This document shows, piece by piece, positions 1-6,530 of a stretch of 14,680 bases of DNA; position 1 is the first letter of the stretch, and each line of letters opens with the position of its first letter. The position numbers were made by a program, and so were the translations under genes. This stretch comes from Pseudomonadota bacterium (GTDB taxonomy: Bacteria > Pseudomonadota > Alphaproteobacteria > JAKJEU01). The notes under the pieces were generated by a model. That model saw only the letters and a program-made list of their open reading frames with translations. It ran no database searches and was not told the origin of the DNA. Where the stretch lies: assembly GCA_022705265.1 (NCBI GenBank), contig JAKJEU010000012.1, positions 1 to 14,680 of the forward strand, given 5' to 3'.

Positions 1-1631
1 TGAAAAGTGTTGGAGTTCTTAAAATTTATGATGTTTCTTTTGGTGCTGATATTACTACTTGGGGGTATTTAAAGGCGATAAAAGAAAATAATTTGGACAG
101 CGTTGTGGCTCAACCTTGCCCTGCTGTTGTGAATTATGTCGAAAAATATTTGCCAAGTGCGATTTCAAAATTATCTCCTGTACATTCTCCGATGATGTGT
201 ACTGCGATTTATTTGAAAAAGTATGAAAAAGCAAATGAAAAAATTGCATTTCTTTCGCCATGTGTTGGTAAATATGATGAAATTAATGATAAAAATACTC
301 ACGGAATGATTGCATACAATATCACTTATAAAAAGGTTAAGGCTTATCTTAAAAAGCATGGAATAAGTCTTTCGCAATTTAAGGAAGTGGATTTTGAAAA
401 TATTCCATATTGCGGACTTGGACTTACTTATTCAAGACCAGGTGGTTTAAGAGAAAATGTTGAACATATCGTTGGTAAGGATAATGTTTGGATAAGACAA
501 GTCGAAGGTGTGGAGCTTGCTTACCATTATCTTGGCAACTATATGGAAAGAGTAAAAAATCATCAACCAATTCCTTTATTAGTTGATATTTTGAATTGTG
601 AACATGGATGTAATATTGGTACGGGAACTTGCCAAGATTGTTCAATTGACGACATTGACAGCAAAATGAACGAATTGAAACAAAAGGCTATTTCTGATAA
701 AACTTTGAAAAAAGCTTTTAAAAATCCAATATATACTCCTTATGATTGGTGCGAAGAACATCTTAAATTGTCAGATTTTTATCGTAATTATGATGATAAA
801 TCTCATATGAGTCATCAAAAAGAACCAACAAGAGAAGAATATAACCAAATATTTAACGAACTTCATAAAAAAGACGAAGAAGCAAGAAATATTAATTGTT
901 CTGCTTGCGGTTATGGTAATTGCAAGGAATTTGCAAAGGCTTTGTTTAACGGTAATAATCATCCTGATAATTGTATTCAATATAACAAAGAAGAGCTTAA
1001 TATTGAACGAAATGCTATGAAACATAAAAACCATGAAATTCAATCAATGGTTGAAAGAGCCGAAAATCTTGGCGAAGAAAGACAAAGAAGCTTACAAAAA
1101 CTCCAAGATTATATTGCAACGGTTACAAGCGGTATGAATGAAGTATCCGTTGGAAGTCATGAAAACAGCCAAGGGATTAGAAGAATTAACGAAGAAATCT
1201 TGTCTATTGTTAAGATGGCTAATGAATTAAGGCAAAGTATCGCTTTTGTTAAAGAAAGACAAAACGATTATGTTGAGGCTAATTCCCAAGTGGTTGGAAT
1301 TTCAAAACAAACAAACCTCCTTGCTTTAAATGCAACCATCGAAGCAGCAAGAGCAGGAGTTCATGGCAAAGGTTTTGGTGTTGTTGCTGATGAAGTTAAA
1401 AAGTTGGCTGATAAGTCGAAAAACATCGTTGAATCCACCAAGGAAAGTGAAGAAGAAATAAATCGTGAAATTAATTCGATTATGGAAATTTCCGCAATTT
1501 TGGAAGAAAGAATGAATACAGCAAACCAAGAAATTGATGCTATTTCCGCAACGATAAGACAGATTACTTCAAAATGCCAAGAAATCGCTCATGAAACCGA
1601 AATGGTTCATAAGGGTTTTCATAATTCATAA
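1..1631 (+). CDS. [FeFe]-hydrogenase-like H-cluster domain fused to Fe-S and methyl-accepting chemotaxis domains (5' partial)
   Basis: Likely a soluble redox or H2-responsive chemoreceptor acting in the cytoplasm. The reading frame is open from base 3, so the N-terminus lies outside the window; 542 residues are visible. The H-cluster loops are recognisable: PCP (Cys codon 117-119), SPCVGKYDE (Cys codon 261-263, with the Lys and Glu of the canonical MPCxxKxxE loop kept) and NCEHGC (Cys codons 597 and 609, spacing C-x3-C). All four cluster-ligating Cys are therefore present. The proton-relay Cys of the catalytic TSCCP loop is Pro here, and the loop Met residues are replaced, as in putative sensory [FeFe] hydrogenases. 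Next comes a small Fe-S domain with CSACGYGNC (codons from 897) and a later Cys at 972. The C-terminus is a methyl-accepting signalling hairpin with tip motif QTNLLALNATIEAARAG and then VVADEVKKLAD. No transmembrane helix is visible. The family assignment is firm; the ligand is inferred. Confidence 0.93.
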   Translation, partial: KSVGVLKIYDVSFGADITTWGYLKAIKENNLDSVVAQPCPAVVNYVEKYLPSAISKLSPVHSPMMCTAIYLKKYEKANEKIAFLSPCVGKYDEINDKNTHGMIAYNITYKKVKAYLKKHGISLSQFKEVDFENIPYCGLGLTYSRPGGLRENVEHIVGKDNVWIRQVEGVELAYHYLGNYMERVKNHQPIPLLVDILNCEHGCNIGTGTCQDCSIDDIDSKMNELKQKAISDKTLKKAFKNPIYTPYDWCEEHLKLSDFYRNYDDKSHMSHQKEPTREEYNQIFNELHKKDEEARNINCSACGYGNCKEFAKALFNGNNHPDNCIQYNKEELNIERNAMKHKNHEIQSMVERAENLGEERQRSLQKLQDYIATVTSGMNEVSVGSHENSQGIRRINEEILSIVKMANELRQSIAFVKERQNDYVEANSQVVGISKQTNLLALNATIEAARAGVHGKGFGVVADEVKKLADKSKNIVESTKESEEEINREINSIMEISAILEERMNTANQEIDAISATIRQITSKCQEIAHETEMVHKGFHNS

Positions 1632-1654
1632 AAATTTTTAAATAATTAATTAAG

Positions 1655-1694
1655 AAAAGAGCTTTTGAATATAATCAAGAGCTCTTTTTTTTTT
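1655..1694 (+). terminator. Rho-independent terminator after the hydrogenase-MCP gene
   Basis: A 14-bp stem (1655-1668 against 1675-1688, one G-T wobble) closes a 6-base loop and runs straight into ten T residues. It sits 24 bases after the stop codon. The left arm begins with AAAA, so it may also stop transcripts of the small minus-strand gene ending at 1696. Confidence 0.9.
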
Positions 1695-1695
1695 A

Positions 1696-1854
1696 CTAAC
1701 CATTTTCTTTTTTGATTTTCAATGCAAAATATAAAATTAAAAGCATATTAAAAACAAAATACATAAAAGAAGCTGAGTTAGGATTGTCATACAAGGCTTT
1801 GATAGACACAAAAGCGCTTAAAATAAAAAAGCCAAGAAGAAATTTTTTTAACAT
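1696..1854 (-). CDS. Small membrane protein, 52 aa
   Basis: I do not recognise a family. The 52-residue product starts MLKKFLLGFFILSAF, has a hydrophilic middle containing DNPNS, then a second hydrophobic run (FMYFVFNMLLILYFAL), and ends in a lysine-rich tail, KIKKENG. This predicts two short transmembrane helices, or a signal-anchor hairpin. The ATG is preceded by AGAGG at good spacing and by an extended -10 promoter about 35 bases upstream. The stop codon abuts a strong hairpin. Promoter, ribosome binding site, start and terminator all fit, so this looks like a real small gene. It lies 94 bases downstream of the lipase-like fragment gene on the same strand. Confidence 0.65.
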   Translation of the reverse strand: MLKKFLLGFFILSAFVSIKALYDNPNSASFMYFVFNMLLILYFALKIKKENG

Positions 1855-1887
1855 TTTGTATTTACCTCTTAAATATTAATTGTTCCT

Positions 1888-1896
1888 ATTATAACA
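1888..1896 (-). promoter_or_regulatory. Extended -10 promoter for the 52-aa gene
   Basis: The minus strand reads TGTTATAAT, a perfect TATAAT with the upstream TG of an extended -10 element. The upstream -35 region is weak (TTGTTA at 20 bases). Transcription would start near 1881, leaving a leader of about 27 bases before the ATG at 1854. Confidence 0.5.
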
Positions 1897-1948
1897 AAAT
1901 AATAGTTTTATTTTAACAAATTTAAAGAGTTCATATGTAAATGTCATA

Positions 1949-2203
1949 TTATTTTAATAATTGTATTAATTTTCCTGTGGCTTTTTCCTTAAACACCGTA
2001 AAGCTTAAACCCGTATCATCATTTGGATAATGATACGCTATCTCGTATTTTAATAGAAAATCAATTGTTTGAAGCCCGGTGAACTTCGCCCCGTCTTTGT
2101 GCATAAGAGCTGATTTGTAGTCTTTTTTATTAACATTAAAATTTGAATAACATGCCTGTGATAATAGCGAATTATCTGCATGGTTTTGTATAGTTTGTGT
2201 CAT
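1949..2203 (-). CDS. Short protein resembling the N-terminal region of lipase-like alpha/beta hydrolases, 84 aa
   Basis: The 84-residue product contains SLLSQACYSNF near residue 12 and, near the C-terminus, FLLKYEIAYHYPNDDTG followed by LSFTVFKEKATGKL. From memory, this pattern (a tyrosine-rich N-terminus, then H-x-PN-x3-G-x-S-x-T-x-F-K-x-K-x-TGK) is what precedes the catalytic core of large secreted or effector-type lipases, where the next residues form the first core strand and an RGT-like motif. Here the protein stops just where that core should begin, with no Ser nucleophile. The start is supported by GAGG eight bases upstream. It is the third gene of a three-gene run behind two paralogous membrane proteins. 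It may be a truncated remnant or a free-standing domain. The family resemblance is moderately sure; function is unknown. Confidence 0.6.
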   Translation of the reverse strand: MTQTIQNHADNSLLSQACYSNFNVNKKDYKSALMHKDGAKFTGLQTIDFLLKYEIAYHYPNDDTGLSFTVFKEKATGKLIQLLK

Positions 2204-2231
2204 CTTTATTTTCCTCTATTCGCTTTATATA

Positions 2232-2789
2232 TTATTTTTTAATTTTACAAGAACCAAAACCGCAGCTTCCCGTTACTATATTTAACTTATTGAATAACCA
2301 GCCACACGACATATCGTAATCTGTGCTTTCATATATTTCGTTCTTTGTTGGTATATGTATATCTTTTTGATAAAATACAGTTAGCTTTGGACTTTCATGA
2401 ACAGTCGTGTATGAAAAAATATCTAAGACTGGGTCAAATTCCAATAACCTAATATTGTCATTTATACCTGCTCTTTTCAAAATATCATATATTTCTTTCT
2501 TGTCCGTTACGGTGTCTGTTTTATTATTTTTCATATTCTTTAAAAATAAATCCCTTAAGTTTTTATCATAAACCACATTTTTTGCCTTAAATGTGCAAAG
2601 GTATTGATGTTGTATTTTTCTAACCACATGGTCGCCAAAGAAGAGGGAGAAGACGAGGAGAAAACCTAGGCTTCCGAATATAAATCTTTTCGTGTAATTA
2701 TCTTTACCAAACTTACTAAATAAATATGCAACTATGATGTGAAGAGCTAAAACAACCCCCATCACAAATATCATAAACAAACCTAACAT
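2232..2789 (-). CDS. Two-helix membrane protein, paralog of its upstream neighbour, 185 aa
   Basis: Unrecognised as a named family. The N-terminus MLGLFMIFVMGVVLALHIIVAY is a transmembrane helix. It is followed by FSKFGKDN, a second helix with LLVFSLFFGDH, and then a soluble region of about 120 residues. That region has one Cys shortly after the second helix (YLC) and a Cys-rich end (MSCGWLF, then GSCGFGSCKIKK). The gene upstream encodes the same plan: HIIV, FSK-F-K-N, FSIFFGDH, a Cys about a dozen residues later, GW-L-KLN and a C-terminal Cys pattern. The two are clear tandem duplicates that have diverged strongly in the middle. The soluble part should face the periplasm or the cytoplasm depending on topology, which I cannot fix. 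The start has AAGGAAG just upstream. The 28-base gap to the lipase-like fragment suggests co-transcription. An immunity or inhibitor role is only a guess from this pairing. Confidence 0.75.
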   Translation of the reverse strand: MLGLFMIFVMGVVLALHIIVAYLFSKFGKDNYTKRFIFGSLGFLLVFSLFFGDHVVRKIQHQYLCTFKAKNVVYDKNLRDLFLKNMKNNKTDTVTDKKEIYDILKRAGINDNIRLLEFDPVLDIFSYTTVHESPKLTVFYQKDIHIPTKNEIYESTDYDMSCGWLFNKLNIVTGSCGFGSCKIKK

Positions 2790-2802
2790 TTCATTTCTTC
2801 CT

Positions 2803-3363
2803 TTATTTACAATTAATTGGACAGCTATATGAAAGAGTTATGCTGTTTAATTTTTTGCAGAGCCAACCGCCTTGTCCACTTAAAACTTCAACTTTTTCAT
2901 AAAAAATTGATTTTGTTTCTAAATTAGCTAGTTTTTCTATTCTTTTTGAAATACCATTTTTTTCTTCATAACGAGAATAATAAATCCATTTTTTATACTT
3001 TTTATCTATATAAGTGTATGGATGAAATCCAAGAGGTTCAAATTGGGCAATTATTTTTCTGTAATGATTTGCTTCTTCCCATTCCATTTTAACTTCTATA
3101 AAGTCGTTATCTTTTTTATAATCATTGTATTCTTCATATAATTTTTCGTTATAAATAGTTTCATTATTAGAAATAAGGCACGATGTTTTTGTTTTTATTA
3201 TTCCATATATATGGTCTCCAAAAAATATTGAAAAAATTAAAATGAAACCAAATATTTTACCTTTATTGCTATTTTCTTTTTCAAATTTACTAAATATTGC
3301 GGGGACGATTATATGAAGTAAAAATATAAACCCAAATAAAACTATTACAAATAAACCTATCAT
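2803..3363 (-). CDS. Two-helix membrane protein, first copy of the paralogous pair, 186 aa
   Basis: Shares its architecture with the gene 13 bases downstream: an N-terminal helix (MIGLFVIVLFGFIFLLHIIV), FSKFEKEN, a second helix ending FSIFFGDH, then a charged soluble region rich in Lys, Glu and Tyr, and a Cys-containing end (WLCKKLN, then YSCPINCK). An upstream in-frame ATG at 3378 would add MEKTE. I prefer the ATG at 3363 because GGAG lies eight bases before it, the 3378 start has no ribosome binding site, and the shorter form aligns with its paralog's start. A good sigma70-type promoter lies about 40-65 bases upstream, so this is the first gene of the run ending at 1949. Function is unknown. 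Confidence 0.75.
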   Translation of the reverse strand: MIGLFVIVLFGFIFLLHIIVPAIFSKFEKENSNKGKIFGFILIFSIFFGDHIYGIIKTKTSCLISNNETIYNEKLYEEYNDYKKDNDFIEVKMEWEEANHYRKIIAQFEPLGFHPYTYIDKKYKKWIYYSRYEEKNGISKRIEKLANLETKSIFYEKVEVLSGQGGWLCKKLNSITLSYSCPINCK

Positions 3364-3401
3364 TTCCGTTTTCTCCATATAGATGTAGTTTTTATAATTA
3401 T

Positions 3402-3430
3402 ATTATATCAATCAATTATTTATATATCAA
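3402..3430 (-). promoter_or_regulatory. Sigma70-type promoter for the paralogous membrane protein operon
   Basis: The minus strand has TTGATA (3425-3430), a 17-base spacer and a perfect TATAAT (3402-3407). Predicted transcription start is near 3395, about 32 bases before the preferred ATG at 3363. Spacing and both hexamers are near ideal. Confidence 0.65.
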
Positions 3431-3444
3431 CAATAATCATAAAA

Positions 3445-3478
3445 TAAAAGAGCAACTGGGCTAATAATTGCTCTTTTA
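3445..3478 (-). terminator. Rho-independent terminator of the MinD/NifX operon
   Basis: An 11-bp perfect stem (3445-3455 against 3468-3478) with a 12-base loop lies 23 bases after the stop codon of the last operon gene. On the minus strand the stem ends in a T-rich tract (TTTTATTTTAT). It separates this operon from the promoter at 3402-3430. Confidence 0.85.
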
Positions 3479-3500
3479 AATTAAATTGAGACCAAAAATA

Positions 3501-3833
3501 TTAATGGTCGCAGGCATTAGCACCAGTGGTAAGCTTGCCTTCGATATATGCTTTTACCAAAACTTCTGGGGTCTCGTTTGGAGCACCGATAATAACTTTT
3601 ATGCCTCTTTCGTTAAAAAGATTTATGGCCCTTGCGCCCATTCCGCCGGCAATTACCATGTCAACTCCCATTTCGTGAAGCCATCTTGGTAATAATCCAG
3701 GTTCATGAGGAGGAGGGGTAATTTCTTCTTTTCCTTCGATTAATTCGTTGGTTGTTTTTATGATTGAAAAATATTGGCAATGACCAAAATGATTGGTTAA
3801 TCTTCCTTCTGCCATTGGGATTGCGATTTTCAT
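3501..3833 (-). CDS. NifX/NifB-C-terminal-type Fe-Mo cofactor-binding family protein, 110 aa
   Basis: A single-domain member of the dinitrogenase iron-molybdenum cofactor family (NifX, NafY, Orp, MTH1175-like), which binds metal clusters or carries them between partners. Visible hallmarks are the start MKIAIPMAEGRLTNHFGHCQYF (the N-H-F-G-H-C segment is typical), the VIAGGMGARAINLFNERGI segment and a C-terminal ACDH tail of the kind often seen in stand-alone members. The His and Cys of FGHC and the terminal Cys-Asp-His are plausible metal ligands. The length is that of a complete one-domain protein. GGAG lies about ten bases before the ATG. It is the last gene of the five-gene operon and is followed by a strong terminator. 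A second copy of the domain is fused to the operon's regulator. The cofactor bound cannot be told; no nitrogenase genes are nearby. Confidence 0.9.
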   Translation of the reverse strand: MKIAIPMAEGRLTNHFGHCQYFSIIKTTNELIEGKEEITPPPHEPGLLPRWLHEMGVDMVIAGGMGARAINLFNERGIKVIIGAPNETPEVLVKAYIEGKLTTGANACDH

Positions 3834-3852
3834 TTCTTATTTTCTCCTTATT

Positions 3853-4182
3853 TTAATGAGTGTTATCAAGTATTTTAATATTTTCAGGTAAGTTTTGTTT
3901 CAAAGCATTTTTTATCATCTCAAAATGAGGGCAAGGGAATTTGATTGGAGCCCCCTTTGAAATGCAAGTTGAAATAGCTATTGCATCAGCACCTTTTTCG
4001 ATCATTTTTAAGGCTCTTGGTATGGCTTTTTTACCTGGGCAACCGCCACAACTTACAAATCCGATGATTTCATTTTCACTTGAATTTTGAAAAGCACCGC
4101 TACCAGTTTTCAAAGCCTTAAAACAACTTGTGCCTGGGCAAAGGTCTTCGGTTTGATTGCATCTTATAATTCCAACTTTCAT
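3853..4182 (-). CDS. CGGC-domain protein (putative metal-binding), 109 aa
   Basis: A small Cys-rich protein of the CGGC family, whose biochemical role is not established but is thought to involve metal or redox binding. The naming motif is at residues 45-48 (VSCGGCPG). Further Cys are at residues 8 (IRCNQ), 15 and 20 (LCPGTSC), 73 (STCISKG) and 84 (PCPHF). The order and spacing match full-length family members. AAAGGAAC precedes the ATG, and the gap to the MinD-type gene upstream is four bases, so the two are translationally close. Context with two ferredoxin-containing ATPases and two NifX domains supports a part in cluster or metal handling; that is inference. Confidence 0.88.
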   Translation of the reverse strand: MKVGIIRCNQTEDLCPGTSCFKALKTGSGAFQNSSENEIIGFVSCGGCPGKKAIPRALKMIEKGADAIAISTCISKGAPIKFPCPHFEMIKNALKQNLPENIKILDNTH

Positions 4183-4186
4183 TATT

Positions 4187-5056
4187 TTATTGTTCCTTTA
4201 TCTTTTTGATTATGTCTTTTATGATTTCTGCCGATTTTGAATTTGTGCCAATTATTGTTTCGCCTTTTATAAGGCTTGATTTAAAATCTTTGTCATATGG
4301 GATTTTCAAAAGAACTGTTGCACCGTTTTTAACCGCATCTTGTTCGATTTGGTCTGATATTTTAGGGTTGATGTCCCATTTATTAACGCAAACAAAGGTT
4401 TTGACTTTAAAATGTTGGGTGAGTTTTAAGGCTCTTAAAAAATCGTGATATCCTGATTTGCTTGCCTCGGTTATTATCAAAGCCTTATCAATCCCAGTAA
4501 TAGAAGCAATAGCAGGGCAACCAATCCCAGGAGGGCCATCAATTATTATTGTGTCGATATTGTTTTCTTTGGCAATTTTTAAGGCGGTGTTTCTAACCTC
4601 GCTTACAAGTTTTCCCGAATTTTCAGCACCAGTTTTTAAATTAGCGTCAATCAAAAATCCGTTTTTAATTTCTGAGGTGTAAATTTCTCCGCAAGTAGCA
4701 GGGGTTTTATGAATGGCTTTAACAGGGCAAAGTTCATAACAAAGTCCGTATCCTTCGCATAAAATTTCGTTTATTTTAAAATTATTACCAACTTTTTCAA
4801 TCGCTTGAAATCCACAACTTTCAAAACATTTGCCACATTTTACGCATTTGTTTTGGTCAATTTCTACTTCAAAACCACTTTTAAAAGTTTGCGTTTCAAT
4901 TCTTTTTGCTTTTATTAAAATATTAAGATTAGACGCGTCAACATCACAATCAGCGATTACAAGTTCTTTTAATTCTGATACAAAACACGCAGATAATGAA
5001 GTTTTTCCAACGCCACCTTTACCGCTTATTATTGCAATTTGCTCTATATCAGTCAT
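4187..5056 (-). CDS. MinD/Mrp-type P-loop ATPase with inserted ferredoxin domain, 289 aa (second copy)
   Basis: A deviant-Walker-A ATPase (ISGKGGVGKTS, residues 10-20) of the MinD/Mrp group with a two-cluster ferredoxin domain inserted after about residue 65, as in the COG1149-type proteins found with Orp/NifX systems. The first cluster motif is complete: Cys 71, 74, 77 and 81. The second reads CEGYGLCYELCP, so Tyr 103 stands where the second Cys is expected (remaining Cys 100, 106 and 110; codon TAC at 4748-4750). The Walker B-like segment IIIDGPPGIGCP and the switch segment ITEASKSGYHDF are present. Its ATG overlaps the end of the preceding gene by eight bases. These proteins are thought to deliver or sense Fe-S clusters in an ATP-dependent way. 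Confidence 0.93.
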   Translation of the reverse strand: MTDIEQIAIISGKGGVGKTSLSACFVSELKELVIADCDVDASNLNILIKAKRIETQTFKSGFEVEIDQNKCVKCGKCFESCGFQAIEKVGNNFKINEILCEGYGLCYELCPVKAIHKTPATCGEIYTSEIKNGFLIDANLKTGAENSGKLVSEVRNTALKIAKENNIDTIIIDGPPGIGCPAIASITGIDKALIITEASKSGYHDFLRALKLTQHFKVKTFVCVNKWDINPKISDQIEQDAVKNGATVLLKIPYDKDFKSSLIKGETIIGTNSKSAEIIKDIIKKIKEQ

Positions 5057-5885
5057 GTTTTTTTACCAATTCATCTAATAAGTTTTTAAATAGGTTCTTA
5101 TATTTTTGGTTTTCATTTACCAAAATTTTTCCGTTTGAATAAATCTTTGAAATTTCTTGGTTTTCCTCTAATTCCATAATGATTTTTATGTTTTCAGCCT
5201 TGCAAAAATCGTGAATTATGCTATTCCCTTTTTCCATTTTGTTGACAACTATGAAAAAGGGAATATTCATGTCTTTGATTAAGCTCACGATAAGTTTTAA
5301 ATCGTGCAATCCAAAAGGGGTTGGTTCGGCAATAAGTAAAGCCACATCACAACCAAAAAGCCCACTAACCACAGGGCACGCAGACCCAGGAGCAATATCA
5401 AAAATGGTTAAATTATTATTATCAACCATATTTTTCGTATGCTTAATAAGAAAGGGAGAAGCGCTTGTCCCAACCGTCGTTTTTCCAGAAATAAGGTTAA
5501 TGTTTTTGTGTTTTATAAATTCGATTTCACCGACTTTTCGTTTTTCTTCTATCAAAGCAGATTTAGGGCAAAGTTTTATACAACCACCACAAGAATGGCA
5601 CATTTCATCAAAGATAAGAGGGTGGTTTTTACCATTGATAATTGCTCCGTAATTGCAAAACTTTCGGCATATTCCACAGTTATCGCAAAGATTTTTATCA
5701 AGCTTTGGAATTATGTTAAAAACTTCTTTTGTTTTATAAGGTATTTCATCAAAAAACAAATGGCAATTTGGTTCTTCAACATCACAGTCGACAAGGTTTA
5801 TTTCTTTGTCATAAGAACTTGCCAGATTAACCGCAAAAGTTGTTTTTCCAACCCCACCTTTTCCAGAGGCTATGGCGATTTTCAT
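5049..5885 (-). CDS. MinD/Mrp-type P-loop ATPase with inserted ferredoxin domain, 278 aa (first copy)
   Basis: Same family as its downstream neighbour. The nucleotide-binding loop SGKGGVGKTT is at residues 7-16, and LVDCDVEEPN follows at 31-40. The inserted ferredoxin has two complete cluster motifs: CDNCGICRKFC (Cys 67, 70, 73, 77) and CHSCGGCIKLCP (Cys 96, 99, 102, 106). Later conserved ATPase segments are IFDIAPGSACPV and IAEPTPFGLHDL. The start codon shares one base with the stop codon of the regulator gene (TAATG), and its own stop lies inside the next gene, so translation of the three is coupled. Such pairs commonly occur together and may form heterodimers. The role in Fe-S or metal-cluster handling is known only by association. 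Confidence 0.94.
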   Translation of the reverse strand: MKIAIASGKGGVGKTTFAVNLASSYDKEINLVDCDVEEPNCHLFFDEIPYKTKEVFNIIPKLDKNLCDNCGICRKFCNYGAIINGKNHPLIFDEMCHSCGGCIKLCPKSALIEEKRKVGEIEFIKHKNINLISGKTTVGTSASPFLIKHTKNMVDNNNLTIFDIAPGSACPVVSGLFGCDVALLIAEPTPFGLHDLKLIVSLIKDMNIPFFIVVNKMEKGNSIIHDFCKAENIKIIMELEENQEISKIYSNGKILVNENQKYKNLFKNLLDELVKKHD

Positions 5886-6493
5886 TATTCTTCGCTTTCA
5901 AATTCTTGGATTTGTTCTTGTTTAAAAAGCTCAATCACCTCTTTAATAGTCGTTGCGTCTGATTTAAACATTTTAATATCATTCATTTTTAAAACTTTAT
6001 AAGCCTTTGGTCCAAAATCACCTGAAATAATTCCAAAAACATCAGTGTTAATAATTGTTTCTGCTGCTTGAATCCCTGCACCATGAGTTGCATTAAGGTT
6101 TTGGTAGTTATCAATTATTTCGAAACTATCATCTTCAAGGTTGTAAATAACAAAGGATTTGCACCGTCCAAAATGTTTGCTAAATCCTCCATCAAGGTTG
6201 TTGTCAAGCGAAGTAATTGCGATTTTCATTTTGTTTACCTTTCTTTGTTTGTGTTCAAAATTTCCTTTTTTGTTGGCGGAACTTAAAGTTCTTGCAAAAG
6301 TAGCCCTTGAAACCCCCATGATTTTTGCCGCTTCTTCTTGATAAAGTTCGTCGATATAAGCAAGTTTCATCGCTTCGAGTTCATCGACTTTTAAATTTTC
6401 GATTTCAAGTTCACATAAAGGTATACCTTGGGGTTTAAAAAAGAATTCATTATGATTTCCGTGAATTCTTCGACAATTTCTTGGTCTTGGCAT
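5885..6493 (-). CDS. DUF134 helix-turn-helix regulator fused to a NifX-type domain, 202 aa
   Basis: Residues 1-75 are a DUF134 domain: the hallmark start MPRPRNCRRI, then VDELEAMKLAYIDELYQEEAAKIMGVSRATFARTL, which contains a sigma-factor-like helix-turn-helix. Residues 89-190 are a NifX/Orp-type metal-cluster domain (MKIAITSLDNNLDGGFSKHFGRC onward, with ISGDFGPKAYKVL), and the C-terminus is acidic. A longer frame starting at 6532 is rejected because that ATG sits inside the -10 element and AAGGAG lies eight bases before 6493. The layout suggests a transcription factor whose NifX part senses a metal cluster or cofactor and whose DUF134 part binds DNA. It is first in the operon, directly behind a palindrome-bearing promoter, so autoregulation is likely. 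An internal ATG with its own ribosome binding site begins the NifX part at 6229. Confidence 0.93.
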   Translation of the reverse strand: MPRPRNCRRIHGNHNEFFFKPQGIPLCELEIENLKVDELEAMKLAYIDELYQEEAAKIMGVSRATFARTLSSANKKGNFEHKQRKVNKMKIAITSLDNNLDGGFSKHFGRCKSFVIYNLEDDSFEIIDNYQNLNATHGAGIQAAETIINTDVFGIISGDFGPKAYKVLKMNDIKMFKSDATTIKEVIELFKQEQIQEFESEE

Positions 6494-6530
6494 TTTTATG
6501 CTCCTTAAAATAAACAAGCTTATAATTTTC

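Noticed and set aside
1855..1948. Frameshifted continuation of the lipase-like protein
   Set aside because: No frame beyond the stop at 1949 encodes the expected RGT-like strand or GxSxG motif; the region is AT-rich non-coding DNA with a promoter for the next gene.
1888..1950. Second copy of the CATATG-centred operator (TTCATATG near 1930)
   Set aside because: The flanks do not form an inverted repeat like that at 6534-6553.
5218..5652. Plus-strand open frame of 144 codons
   Set aside because: Antisense shadow of the 278-aa ATPase with no translation signals.
5439..6002. Plus-strand open frame of 187 codons
   Set aside because: Antisense to the MinD-ferredoxin and regulator genes, with no ribosome binding site or recognisable motif; a shadow of strong minus-strand coding.
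3501..6493. Nitrogen fixation (nif) operon
   Set aside because: NifX-type domains alone are not evidence of nitrogenase; MinD-ferredoxin and CGGC partners point to an Orp-type system and no nifHDK or nifB radical-SAM domain is present.
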